Shown here piece by piece: positions 30,877 to 40,800 of a stretch of DNA of 64,000 bases. Every line of letters starts with the position of its first letter. Position 1 is the first letter of the stretch. A program made the position numbers and the translations under genes. A model generated the notes under the pieces. The model searched no databases. It saw only the letters and a list, made by a program, of their open reading frames with translations, and was not told the DNA's origin. The DNA comes from Leptospira barantonii (GTDB taxonomy: Bacteria > Spirochaetota > Leptospiria > Leptospirales > Leptospiraceae). The DNA lies in assembly GCF_002811925.1 (NCBI RefSeq), contig NZ_NPDS01000001.1, forward strand, positions 649,001 through 713,000, written 5' to 3'.

Positions 30877-32007
30877 TTATTTTTGTTTATTCCAGTAATT
30901 AATATTGTCTTTCGGTTTGAACATAGTTTTGGGAACGCCATCTTTACTCGCTGCAAACGTATTTGTTTTCGGATTATATTGTAGATAAGCGTTGTCTGAT
31001 GAGCGATATTTGCCAAACGTTCCAAATGGTGGCTCCTTTATAAATTTATGCGTCCCGTCTACATATTGTTTAGAGTTCTGAAATTCCGGAAACTCCTTTC
31101 CGTGATCTTTCCAATGCGAATACGCATTTTCCGTTGAAGTTTTCTTTTTAGTCGATGACCAAATGGATTTCGGCAAGGTTGCCTTTTCGCCACCGCTCCT
31201 AAGAGTAGCACCAGTCGGTCCTCCAAGATTGGTAGTCCCCAATCCGATCATGGTTGAACCCATAAAAACACCGAAATTGACTAACTCTGCGATTTTTGGA
31301 TTGTTTCCATATAGTTTTTCGTTTAGCTTCGCATTACCTTCCTTAACTACTGGAATTTTTTCCGCAGCCTTCATTGCAAGGGTGACTCCGGCGTTGGTTG
31401 GTGTTCCCTTGGCTAATCCATTGACTACTGTTGCAGTTTTTAGAAATGAACTTTCATTTTGATAATTGATGCGGTTGTTAATGTCTTGATGAGTTGCTTT
31501 GTCTGCTTGTGCTGAGGCATTGGAACAGGTAGCAGCAAAAAAACTTCTCATTCCTTGAGTGAAGCAATGCCCCGTCGGATCCTTCGCTCCGATCGGGTTT
31601 CCTTTCACATACGAGAACCGGTTCCAACCTTGTGTATCCCATTCTCCATCGATCACAGTATCCGCACTCGTAAATCTCGCGATCCCTGGATCGTAGTATC
31701 TCGCGTTGTAAAAATAAAACCCGGACTCTCTATCTAACTCCTGCGAGTTGTATTTCGGAGCAAAGTCGGTGTCCCCACGATGAACAAACGTCTCGCCGTA
31801 AGGCAAGTATTGCATTTTGGAAAGAGTCTTGCCGTCATCGTCTAACACGTGTGAGACGGAATCGACTTGATCGGTGAGATAGTAGGCTACGGAACCGTTT
31901 TCGGCGAGCGCCGCGATTCTCACCCCGTTGAGATAAACGTTGTTTACGGAAGTGACTACGTTCTCGCTTTCGATGTATTCAAGGCCGTAGAATTTGCTTG
32001 GATACAA
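30877..32007 (-). CDS. Orphan Rhs tip: core end plus RNase-like toxin
   Basis: A 376-aa frame whose first 146 residues after the start match the end of the large Rhs core with only two changes (YPSKFYGLEY ... GAKDPTGH), followed by a different 229-residue tip. The tip ends AYSHWKDHGKEFPEFQNSKQ ... TFGKYRSSDNAYLQYNPKTNTFA, resembling nuclease toxins of the barnase/EndoU/colicin E5-D/RelE (BECR) type. There is no proper start: homology continues upstream to about 32035 and then breaks. It probably is a silent cassette that can replace the tip of the main gene by recombination. Confidence 0.7.
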   Translation of the reverse strand: MYPSKFYGLEYIESENVVTSVNNVYLNGVRIAALAENGSVAYYLTDQVDSVSHVLDDDGKTLSKMQYLPYGETFVHRGDTDFAPKYNSQELDRESGFYFYNARYYDPGIARFTSADTVIDGEWDTQGWNRFSYVKGNPIGAKDPTGHCFTQGMRSFFAATCSNASAQADKATHQDINNRINYQNESSFLKTATVVNGLAKGTPTNAGVTLAMKAAEKIPVVKEGNAKLNEKLYGNNPKIAELVNFGVFMGSTMIGLGTTNLGGPTGATLRSGGEKATLPKSIWSSTKKKTSTENAYSHWKDHGKEFPEFQNSKQYVDGTHKFIKEPPFGTFGKYRSSDNAYLQYNPKTNTFAASKDGVPKTMFKPKDNINYWNKQK

Positions 32008-32034
32008 GATCTCTACGTTTGTAAACTGATTGTA

Positions 32035-32227
32035 TGAGCGGTTCCTGCTATCGCAGGACCAGGCTCTCCGCTCCGGTAAAGAAATTGAGTATCAGATTGA
32101 AACTCGTTATCTTTCTATATTAGCAATTTCTTAACCCCGCATCGATCCCTACCGCACATCGAGTTAATCCTTAGCAATGCAGTGGCTATCAGAGTTTGGG
32201 TTAAGTTTGGAAGTCGAGTTTTCGAAT
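32035..32227. other. Spacer between orphan Rhs tip and membrane-gene fragment
   Basis: Starts with GAGCGGTTCCTGC and contains GCAATTTCTTAACCCC and CGATCCCTACCGC. Similar degenerate spacers occur near 29655, 30428 and 32614. No gene is seen. The Rhs homology ends abruptly at the left edge of this spacer. Confidence 0.5.
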
Positions 32228-32581
32228 TGCGCCTGCCCATGTGTTGAACTCAAAAGCGAAATAGAATACAAGTAGAAGGATTCCCGCAATTAAGATTGTA
32301 TTGCAGAGTTTTGCAAAGTCGGCCGGTGTTAAGTCTGCGTGCAGTTAATACAAAAGATACGGTAATAAAAAAGAATCCGATTGATGTTTAGGAGAAAGGT
32401 CGGTCTTTGTGAGCCAGTAAAGTCCCGTGTTGTATACTCGCGCTTCTTCTTTGGATTGGTAGAGATAGGAGGAGCCTTCGCGAAGGATGAAGAAGAATGC
32501 GAAAGTTAGGAGGAGGGAGGGGAGGACTTTTTTCACGATGGTAGGTTTAGGGTGAAGATGGGTGGTTGTCAAGGATTGCAA
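32228..32581 (-). pseudogene. Truncated duplicate of the 28527-29612 membrane-protein gene
   Basis: The minus-strand product reads IVKKVLPSLLLTFAFFFILR ... SDSFLLPYLLY, closely matching the start of the 361-aa protein. A C-to-T type change turned the next Gln codon (CAA) into TAA. Homology then continues in frame (ADLTPADFAKLCNTILIAG) to about 32228, where it stops within the third helix region. The rest of the gene is absent. Confidence 0.75.
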
Positions 32582-33028
32582 TACAGAAAGAAAACGGCGA
32601 CTATAATTTGTTCGGATGGTTCTTGTGGAACGATCCGTAGAGAGTGACGTGGGATCGGGTTCACCTTTCCAGTCAAGAAATTGCTGTCTCCATCGAAATC
32701 TATAAACGAAATCGTAATTCCAATTTCTTGCTTCGCTCGATCCCTACCGCGCGTCCATCTACGATTTCTTTTTTTCTTTCACTCTCATGCTCAAAGAACA
32801 GACTGCGATTGTATTTTTACGTTAATTTTTAGAAGCCTAAAATTAATTTCTTCAAATTTCTTTAAATTTTTCAAGAATGATTAACAACGTTTTTAAATTT
32901 CCCTCTGTTAAAAATATTCCAATCTTAATTAAATAGAACACTCCTATTTGAAATCAGAGTGAGAAGTAAATTATAGTTTCCTTTTATTCTTAAAATGTCT
33001 GATAGGTGAGTTTTAGAGGGGCTTCCGT
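32582..33028. other. Non-coding stretch, right part of duplicated segment
   Basis: The first 200 bp match the region upstream of copy A (29613-29830). The remainder to 33028 is AT-rich with no credible gene. It lies downstream of the DUF7660-like immunity gene. Confidence 0.45.
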
Positions 33029-33286
33029 TCATTCATAATATTTGGCCGCGATAAACATTTCAGCTACGTTTTTCCAGTCGGGAACTTTGGGCGCGAGAAG
33101 TCCAATATTTTGATAATAGCCATCAGAATCTTCAGTCCATCGCGCTAATGCTTCTAAAAAGGATTCGATATCTTGATTAGTCCATTCTGAAGCATTATCT
33201 CTAAAATCATTACTTAATTTATAGATGAATGTTACAAAATCAGCTTTTCCTTTTATAGAGTTTATTTCTTCTCGTGAAAAATCCAT
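33029..33286 (-). CDS. DUF7660-like protein, candidate immunity protein of the Rhs toxin
   Basis: An 85-aa protein: ISSIKGKADF-type start, then WTNQDIESFLEALARWTEDSDGYYQNIG and VPDWKNVAEMFIAAKYYE. The FLEALxxWxEDxxGYYxN and PxWxxxAxxxxAAxxYE blocks are those of the DUF7660 family. The start codon overlaps the Rhs stop by one base (TAATG), so translation of toxin and antidote is coupled. This is the expected arrangement of a cognate immunity protein; the pairing is inferred. Confidence 0.75.
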   Translation of the reverse strand: MDFSREEINSIKGKADFVTFIYKLSNDFRDNASEWTNQDIESFLEALARWTEDSDGYYQNIGLLAPKVPDWKNVAEMFIAAKYYE

Positions 33287-36200
33287 TATTCACCTTTTAT
33301 GCGAATGCTTTCGCCATTATTTTTACTTGAAAACTTATAAGATTCTTTGGCTATTTCTTGTTTTGTCGCCATTCTATAGGGAATCTCCTTTTGGGCAATT
33401 TTGAAGGCCGCTAACCGCCTGTTATCAAGCGAATATAACTGCCCTTCTTTATTAACTAAACGAATTGGAGGTATATTTTTAGCTTTTATTGTACCGTCTT
33501 TCAAACCTTTTGCTAATTCAGTAATATTAGGATGTATTTTGTCAGAGAAAGTGTTTTTTATACTGCTTTGGCTGAAATTAACTTTACTTGGATCTATAGT
33601 TGGATATGACTTTGTCGTCGTTAGCCCAGTTAAATTTTTTATTTTTCCACCAAGATACTGTAGGCCACCTTTTAGCGCAGCTTTTTCTATTTGCGAGCCG
33701 TACCCAGTGGTTACGGCCTGTTCCCATTCTTTGCGATTAGCCGGTGCAAATGCGGCAGCAGTCTTGTAAACTAACCCGGCTGAATCATAAAGTAAGGCTT
33801 TTGAATTGCCTACGAAGCTTCCATCCTTTGAATTAGTCCCGATTTTGTAAGATGCATCTCCTAAAGTATTTAATGCTTTGTTTGGTGCGCAGAGTATCTC
33901 CATTACGATAGAGTCATGCCCCGTCGGATCCTTCGCTCCGATCGGATTTCCCTTCACATACGAGAATCGGTTCCAACCTTGCGTATCCCACTCGCCATCG
34001 ATGGCAGTATCCGCACTCGTAAATCTTGCGATCCCCGGATCGTAGTATCGCGCGTTGTAAAAATAGAAACCGGATTCTCTATCTAACTCCTGCGAGTTGT
34101 ATTTCGGAGCAAAGTCGGTGTCCCCACGATGAACAAAAGTTTCACCGTAAGGTAAGTATTGCATTTTGGAAAGAGTCTTGCCGTCATCGTCTAACACGTG
34201 TGAGACGGAATCAACTTGGTCGGTGAGGTAGTAGGCGACGGAACCGTTTTCGGCAAGCGCCGCGATTCGTACACCGTTGAGATAAACGTTGTTTACGGAA
34301 GTGACTACGCTCTCGCTTTCGATGTATTCAAGACCATAGAATTTGCTTGGATATAAAATCTCTACGTTCGTAAACTGATTGTTCTTTTGTTCAAGCGCAG
34401 ACTTACGAACTCGGAATCCGCCTTCATCATACCAGTATGTTCCGAGAGTCGCTCCGTTCGCGTCTTGGATGTTGCGGATTCTATCTTGAGAATCGATGCC
34501 GATATTTTTAGTAAGATCTTTTGCGTTGTCTCTTTGACGCGTTAAGTTACCGTTTGCATCGTATTGTAGCGTAAGAGTATCGTTTCCGGTTTTGGTAGAA
34601 TCGATATTCGTGACTTGGTGGTTGTTGTAAACGTAGCTCCATTCGTCGTTGATACTGCCGCTTGTAGGATCGTGGAAACGTTTAGCGATTAAGTTTCCGT
34701 TCTTCGCATAACTATAACTTTGTCTGAATTGTTTGGTAAGATTGTCCGCCGTCTCGACGTAACTTCCGACTGCATTTATTAAGCGACCTAAGCCGTCATA
34801 ATCGTAATTGTATTGAGTTGTATGTTCGCTTGCGTTGTTGGCGATGCTTGTAATATCGTTTTTGCTGTTAAACGCATAGACCGCGTCTTGAAGAACCTTT
34901 GTGCTTCCATCGACGTCGCCTGAAGATTGGATTCGCACCATTCTCCCTTTGATATCGTAGATATAACTTGTGCCGATTCCATTACCGAGAGTAAAACCGG
35001 CGGTTTGACCAAACTCATTGTAGACGATATTTTCAACGATGTCTTTGTTGCAGAAGCCGGGGAGAATTCCGCTCGTGTCCACTTGCACGGAAATGTCCGT
35101 GATATAACCTGCGGTTCCGTAGTTGTAGCAAGCCCGCATTCTCGCGTGAGAAATTGGATGTTCCGGATAATCGATGCGTGAAACTCTTCCCAAAAGATCA
35201 TATTTAGTTTCCGTAATATACGGACCTTGTGTTTCGGGCACGGGCGAGCTGAGAATCATTCGGGTTTCTTTTTTGATTCTCCCTAACTTATCGTAACTGA
35301 ACGTTTTGTTTTGAACCCCGTCTTCGATGCGAACGATTTTGCCTAATGCGTTTTCGCTTCCCGAATATGAATCATACGTATAATGAATGTCTCCTTCCGG
35401 AATTTGTTTCACCGTAATTCTTCCGATGGAATCGTAGGAAAGATTGGTCGTGATTCCTCTCGCGTTCGTGCTGGAAGTCAAATCGCCGAACGAGTTATAA
35501 GTAAAGCTTGCAACGCCGAGATCCGGATCGCTGTCTTGACGCAATCTTCCGAATGCGTCATACAACCAATACGCTTGATTCTTTCCCGAAGTATCTTTTA
35601 CGGTAACACCGCTTACAACGTTCGAACAAGAAAGAGGAACGCCGTCGTTGAGATCGCTCTTCTTAACTCTGTGTCCCGCGAGATCGTAACAAAAACCGAT
35701 CTTTGCCTGCGTTCCATCGGAAGCGAAGTCTTCGACGTAAAGAATCTGACCTCTTGCATCCTTCACGATTCGTTTGTTCGTTCCTCCGCTGTGATTTTCC
35801 GTGCTCTCAAACGGATCGTTATAAACGGTCGTGATCGTAGTTGCGGATGTTTCACCTTCCGCAGTCGGCATCGTTGTTTTTTTGATTCTTCCGATCGGAT
35901 CGTATTCGAAAAGGGTCGGATTGCGTTCTTCAAGATGAAGGGCAAAGTGATCGATTTCCCCGCCGTTCACCCAGTTGCTTTGACTTTTTCGGATTAATTT
36001 TCCGGTTCCATCGTAAACAAGACGGCCCGTCATCGTATAATTACCGTTAGACGCAGTTTTTACCGTGTAGATTCCGCGGCCCATTCCGTCCGCATACGTG
36101 CGAGATGCGAAGTCCGGATCTCCGGTTCCCGAAGGAAGAATGCTCTTTGCGCTCAGAGGAAAGGAAGAATTATAAGAATGATTCGTAACGACGCGGGTTC

Positions 36201-39200
36201 CGTCGTCCGTATCCGCGCTGGAACGAACAAGTCTTCCATAAGAATCATATTCAAAATAGCTTTTGTTTCCGTTTGCGTCCGTTTCTTCCGTTGCGGAACC
36301 GAATGCGGAGCCGTAGTTGATTTTATACTGAGTCGGAAATTGAATCGAACCTCCGAAACTCGTTTTCTGAATTACGAATTGATGCAGTTCGTTATCGTAA
36401 GAATGAGTCGTTCCGCGGTTTGGACTTCCACTGGAATCCTTTTCCAATGTTTGATTGCCGTACGTATCATAATCATATTCTAATGTTTTCGAAGCCACCG
36501 CAGGAAGCCCGCCTCCGGTGTAAGTTGCAACGTTCTTGATAAGATCGCCGACGCTGTTATAAGAAAGAATGAAAATCGTTTCGTGAGCGCTTCCCGCTAA
36601 AGAAACCTGACGCGTCGCTCTTCTTTGATTGGTCGTGTCGTCGGTTTGAAAATCCGTACTGCTTGAAATCGTAACGGAAGAATGAGCCCCATCGCTGAAA
36701 TGATCGGTCGTATTTTCCGTTTTTTGGCTGACCTTATAACCGTCCAATGTCGTATTAAAATTCTGAGTTACGGTTCTGGATCCGTTCATGAATTTTTCGA
36801 TCTTAGTCGTTTCGTTGAAATAACTCACGATTCCCGGCACGGTTTCGATGCGATTGATTTCATAAGAGGTCAGAACGTTGCCATATTCTCGGTTATCGTT
36901 TCCGATGATTTTCGTTTCTTTTTCCGCGCCTCCGAGCGTGCGGTTCATCATAAAATCGGAATATGTGTTCGCGTGATACGTATGAATTGTTCTTGCGCCG
37001 TATGCTTCTTGGATCGTAAATTCTCCGAATCCGAAAAAGTCAGTTTCTTTTTTGCCGCCTATAAAAGCGGAGAATGCGAATCCGTTCTTATATTGATAAT
37101 TCTTCGTAATTCGATTGGAAAAGCCGTCGTCGAGCGTAATCGAAGTGCAAACTCGATAACTCGTTGGAAGATCGGGGATGTCGTCGTCGCCCGTGTTGTC
37201 GAACTTTGTTGAATGTTCGTATGTGAGTTCGTAAAAACCGCCGATGCCGTTCTTTACTTTTTCGATTACATCGGGGACGACTCCCGTAGAAAGAGCGAAA
37301 TACCAAGTCGGCTCCTTTAGATGAATGATCCCGACGTCGGCAAGTCCGTCTCCGTTATAATCTCCTTGAATCCATTGAAAGACGTAGATTTGAGCGATGA
37401 GATCGGGTCTATCCAAGGTTTTTACAAGAACGTTGGAAGGAAGAGAAACGATTTTACTTTGAGCGAGATCGTAAAGTTTATCATCGCCGCTTGAAAGAAT
37501 GATCGGGTTTCCGTTGTTATCGAATCGATCGTTGAACCCGATCGTTCCCGCATTGTATTGAGTGCGCGCAACCGATGTCGTATTAATTTTTATTTTGTAA
37601 AACGAAGTGCCGTTATCGAGAGTTTTTCCGAAGATGATCGATCCGTCGCCAGTCAGAGAATAGATGATTCCGGAAGGACTTGCCGAGTTATAATCGCTTG
37701 TAGTAATCGGAAGGGGGATATCGCCCGTTAAGAGTTTGAATTGAATCTGAGTTCCGCTGATCGTTCCCAGATACCATTTATGAGTTGTGGTTCTTCGATC
37801 TACGAGTGCAAGCTGTGCTTGCGTTGTGGTAAATTTTCCCGAGAATAAGCTGAATTCTTTTCTGCGCTGACGGTTCTCTCCCGTACCCGCTTGAAAAAGA
37901 TCGTTCAAAGTGCTTGAAGAAAGATCGCCGCTCGGAGTTAAAATCTTTGTTCCTCCCAAACCGCTTAAAATAAAACGCGCATTTCCGGAAGAAGTCTGAT
38001 CGTCCAGGATTAAAGCCGATTGAGAACTGTTTGTTTCAAAATGATCAATCACATAACCGCTGTTTTGTGGATCAAAATTCGTAACGTCCGTATCCGTAAA
38101 GGTTGCTAAATTAGAAATATCGAATGCGGTTCCACTCGTATTCTTAATTACAAAAAGCTGATTCGTGTTTCCTTGTTTTTTGTAAAGAAGAACTTCGTCT
38201 TTGATCGAGTTCGTATAACGATCGGGTTTGCCTCCGAAAAGAATCGAAATTCCGGATGCTTCCGGATTTAAGTTGGTGTTGACCCTTTCGGTAAAAGAAT
38301 TTCCTTGTTTGAGATCGAACACGTTTGCTTTGCGGTCAAAGATCAAAAGTTCGGGAGAAGAAGAACAATCGTCCGCAGTAAAACAACCGGCAAATGCGAG
38401 TTCTCCTTTTCCTGAGTTTAAGTTTCCGTCGTATTTGTATTTGAGTAAGATTGATTTCGTGTTGGAAGCCGCGACAAAGTTGGACGCCGCTTGTTCAAGT
38501 TTTACCTCGTCTTTAGGAAGAGGGGTTTTCATGATTCGGTCCTGATCGGGGCCGTAGCTCATGTCGCTATAAATTTTATAACGAAATCCATTGAGAGTGG
38601 ATTCTCCGATCCAAAACTTTCCGTCGTTTGCGGAAAAGAATCCTATGTCCGTTCTTCCGTCCCCGTTAAAATCTCCCTGAAGCCAGCGGGTGATCGGTTT
38701 GAATTGGGGAGTTTTGGACCAGATTCTAAAATTGATCGTTCCGTCTCCGGTTTCGCCTAACGTCCATTCTCCGGAGGAACGATCGAAAAATAAAAAGTCA
38801 GAGAAGCCGTCTCCGTTGAAGTCTCCGGAAAAACGATCGTTCGTGAAGAGAGATTGTTCCGCGATCGTGAATACTTTATACAACTTCCATTGCATCTTAA
38901 AGTAGATCGGATCGTTTTTGTTGTCGTTGCGATGATTCTCGCCAACGAGCCATCTGCCGGATCTCGAATCATACAAAGAAATATCCGTTCTTCCGTCTCC
39001 GTTGTAATCGCCGACGAGGAAGTTGATCTTGTCGCGATTCTTTCCCGCTTTGGAAGAATCGTTCGTGTTTGCACTGTCTAAGTTTGCGTCCGGAGAATAA
39101 TCTCCGCGGAATACGTTTTGAAATTTTTTAGCGAAGCGGAGGAATTCGAAACTTCCACCTTTGTTGAGCATCAAGGTCCATTGGCCCGTGGGTTCGTCGA

Positions 39201-40746
39201 ATAAAACGGAATCCGATAATCCGTTGCCGTCGTAATCGCCGGGAAACCATTCCATACGAAAGATGTCGGGAACACCGGCCATCAATCTTCCATACGATTT
39301 GAATTGAAACACACGACCGTCGTGTTCTGCTACGATAAAGTCTCTTGTTTCGGGAAGGTAGAATGCGATATCGGAACGTCCGTCACCGTTGTAATCGCCG
39401 CTCACGTTTCCTTTGAAGAATCGAATCTTCTCGCTGTTATTATATCCTTGATAACGGTTCGCGTAGATCTTAAAGTTATATCCGCCTTCCTTTCTTCCTT
39501 CTGCCGCTTTCCAATTTCCGGACTTCGGATTAAAAAATAGCATATCGGAAATCCCGTCTCCGTTGAAGTCTCCTTCAAAGTATTGTGTGGATTCGGGAGT
39601 GTCTTCCATTTCGGAAGACGCCTGATTGGCGATGTTCTGCCAGGTCAAAAGTCTACTGGAAGCTTGGTATTGAAATTCAGGTTGTGTGGTATGTCTGCTG
39701 GATTCGATCGTTTTGATTCTAGGTCTACCGGAATCTTCGGAAGTTTCATAAACCGGAGTGTAGTCCCAAAGTTTTCCTCCTCCGTCCCAACCCACTTCGA
39801 TTCTTTCCAGGATCTTATCCATTTTCATCAAAAACCCGGGTGCGTTGGAAACATAAAAATCGTCTCTTTGTTTCGTATAAAAACGCACATACTGCCGAGC
39901 GGAAGCTCCGCTTTTGGAATTTCCGGTATAACGGATTTCTTTTAGATATAAGTTTCGTTTATTAGAATATTCTGAATTGTCGTATTGAACTTGAAGATAG
40001 TTTCCGTTTCGATCTTCCGTCTTGGAAAGATACCAACTGTAAGTCTGGTTTGGATTGGCCGGGTTATAAATTCTGTTTGCGTTGCTTTCTCCGAAAGTGT
40101 TCTTTGTTCCGGAAGAATCCAATACTTCCCAAACCCCGCCGCTTTCTATATTACTGAGCCTTAATACGACTAAGTCTTCTCCCGTAATTTCGGGTCTATA
40201 GGTTCCGTTTTCGTTGGTCGTGCTTCCTGCGACTTTTACAAGTCTCGTTCCGTTCCAAGTGAACGAATCTCGGTTGTCATAATAAAGCGCACCATATTCC
40301 GGTGTTCGAGTGATGGAGCCGAGTCCGAGATTCCATCCCACACCCAGCCATCCATCTCCTCCAGTGGAAGAATAAGAAATTGCTAATTTAGGTTCGATCC
40401 CCGCGCGTCCTGCCGGTGTTTCGATCGGATAAGAAAGGGAAACTCCGCCGAAGTGATTTGGTTCCGGCGGTGCGATAAAAACGGCGCCTTCTAAAGGATC
40501 CGCCTTTGCGGACGGATCGTCGATCGCCTTGCTGTAATTTGTTGAAATAGAGAAAAGATCGCTTCCTTCCGGCGCAGGAGCTGACCCTGGACCAATGCTG
40601 GAACCGGAAGAGGGGAGTCCTGCTCCTGAGGGAAGACCTAATAAAGCCCAGAGCCAGTTGTTGGAATGTCCCTTACCTCCGAACAGTTTACATGAAGGCA
40701 TAAGTAGGACCGTGGCCAAAGCCGCAATTACGATTTTTCCGCGCAT
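33286..40746 (-). CDS. Tc/Rhs-type polymorphic toxin lipoprotein (SpvB-FG-GAP-Rhs-toxin tip)
   Basis: A 2486-aa protein with a signal peptide ending in LLMPSC (lipobox). Order: SpvB-like region from about residue 65 (NHFGGVSLSYPIETPAGRAG, SYSSTGGDGWLGVGWNLGL); at least seven FG-GAP/VCBS units (GDFNGDGISD, GDYNGDGRSD and so on) up to about 1150; a Tc-type middle segment (NGIGGFYELTYEHS ... TDFFGFGEF); YD/Rhs repeats from about 1330; the Rhs-associated core ending KDPTGH near 2277; then a 209-aa variable tip. This is the layout of fused TcB-TcC subunits. The tip ends with a ParB-like segment (see findings). It lies 112 bp after the large lipoprotein gene. Confidence 0.88.
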   Translation of the reverse strand: MRGKIVIAALATVLLMPSCKLFGGKGHSNNWLWALLGLPSGAGLPSSGSSIGPGSAPAPEGSDLFSISTNYSKAIDDPSAKADPLEGAVFIAPPEPNHFGGVSLSYPIETPAGRAGIEPKLAISYSSTGGDGWLGVGWNLGLGSITRTPEYGALYYDNRDSFTWNGTRLVKVAGSTTNENGTYRPEITGEDLVVLRLSNIESGGVWEVLDSSGTKNTFGESNANRIYNPANPNQTYSWYLSKTEDRNGNYLQVQYDNSEYSNKRNLYLKEIRYTGNSKSGASARQYVRFYTKQRDDFYVSNAPGFLMKMDKILERIEVGWDGGGKLWDYTPVYETSEDSGRPRIKTIESSRHTTQPEFQYQASSRLLTWQNIANQASSEMEDTPESTQYFEGDFNGDGISDMLFFNPKSGNWKAAEGRKEGGYNFKIYANRYQGYNNSEKIRFFKGNVSGDYNGDGRSDIAFYLPETRDFIVAEHDGRVFQFKSYGRLMAGVPDIFRMEWFPGDYDGNGLSDSVLFDEPTGQWTLMLNKGGSFEFLRFAKKFQNVFRGDYSPDANLDSANTNDSSKAGKNRDKINFLVGDYNGDGRTDISLYDSRSGRWLVGENHRNDNKNDPIYFKMQWKLYKVFTIAEQSLFTNDRFSGDFNGDGFSDFLFFDRSSGEWTLGETGDGTINFRIWSKTPQFKPITRWLQGDFNGDGRTDIGFFSANDGKFWIGESTLNGFRYKIYSDMSYGPDQDRIMKTPLPKDEVKLEQAASNFVAASNTKSILLKYKYDGNLNSGKGELAFAGCFTADDCSSSPELLIFDRKANVFDLKQGNSFTERVNTNLNPEASGISILFGGKPDRYTNSIKDEVLLYKKQGNTNQLFVIKNTSGTAFDISNLATFTDTDVTNFDPQNSGYVIDHFETNSSQSALILDDQTSSGNARFILSGLGGTKILTPSGDLSSSTLNDLFQAGTGENRQRRKEFSLFSGKFTTTQAQLALVDRRTTTHKWYLGTISGTQIQFKLLTGDIPLPITTSDYNSASPSGIIYSLTGDGSIIFGKTLDNGTSFYKIKINTTSVARTQYNAGTIGFNDRFDNNGNPIILSSGDDKLYDLAQSKIVSLPSNVLVKTLDRPDLIAQIYVFQWIQGDYNGDGLADVGIIHLKEPTWYFALSTGVVPDVIEKVKNGIGGFYELTYEHSTKFDNTGDDDIPDLPTSYRVCTSITLDDGFSNRITKNYQYKNGFAFSAFIGGKKETDFFGFGEFTIQEAYGARTIHTYHANTYSDFMMNRTLGGAEKETKIIGNDNREYGNVLTSYEINRIETVPGIVSYFNETTKIEKFMNGSRTVTQNFNTTLDGYKVSQKTENTTDHFSDGAHSSVTISSSTDFQTDDTTNQRRATRQVSLAGSAHETIFILSYNSVGDLIKNVATYTGGGLPAVASKTLEYDYDTYGNQTLEKDSSGSPNRGTTHSYDNELHQFVIQKTSFGGSIQFPTQYKINYGSAFGSATEETDANGNKSYFEYDSYGRLVRSSADTDDGTRVVTNHSYNSSFPLSAKSILPSGTGDPDFASRTYADGMGRGIYTVKTASNGNYTMTGRLVYDGTGKLIRKSQSNWVNGGEIDHFALHLEERNPTLFEYDPIGRIKKTTMPTAEGETSATTITTVYNDPFESTENHSGGTNKRIVKDARGQILYVEDFASDGTQAKIGFCYDLAGHRVKKSDLNDGVPLSCSNVVSGVTVKDTSGKNQAYWLYDAFGRLRQDSDPDLGVASFTYNSFGDLTSSTNARGITTNLSYDSIGRITVKQIPEGDIHYTYDSYSGSENALGKIVRIEDGVQNKTFSYDKLGRIKKETRMILSSPVPETQGPYITETKYDLLGRVSRIDYPEHPISHARMRACYNYGTAGYITDISVQVDTSGILPGFCNKDIVENIVYNEFGQTAGFTLGNGIGTSYIYDIKGRMVRIQSSGDVDGSTKVLQDAVYAFNSKNDITSIANNASEHTTQYNYDYDGLGRLINAVGSYVETADNLTKQFRQSYSYAKNGNLIAKRFHDPTSGSINDEWSYVYNNHQVTNIDSTKTGNDTLTLQYDANGNLTRQRDNAKDLTKNIGIDSQDRIRNIQDANGATLGTYWYDEGGFRVRKSALEQKNNQFTNVEILYPSKFYGLEYIESESVVTSVNNVYLNGVRIAALAENGSVAYYLTDQVDSVSHVLDDDGKTLSKMQYLPYGETFVHRGDTDFAPKYNSQELDRESGFYFYNARYYDPGIARFTSADTAIDGEWDTQGWNRFSYVKGNPIGAKDPTGHDSIVMEILCAPNKALNTLGDASYKIGTNSKDGSFVGNSKALLYDSAGLVYKTAAAFAPANRKEWEQAVTTGYGSQIEKAALKGGLQYLGGKIKNLTGLTTTKSYPTIDPSKVNFSQSSIKNTFSDKIHPNITELAKGLKDGTIKAKNIPPIRLVNKEGQLYSLDNRRLAAFKIAQKEIPYRMATKQEIAKESYKFSSKNNGESIRIKGE

Positions 40747-40800
40747 CTCAAATCAATCCAGTTTTGATATTTATTGTATTCTAAAGTTCGAATGTATTAA

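Noticed and set aside
34788..35201. Alternative frame inside the Rhs gene
   Set aside because: It lies in a different frame of the same strand; repeated YD units give long open frames by composition.
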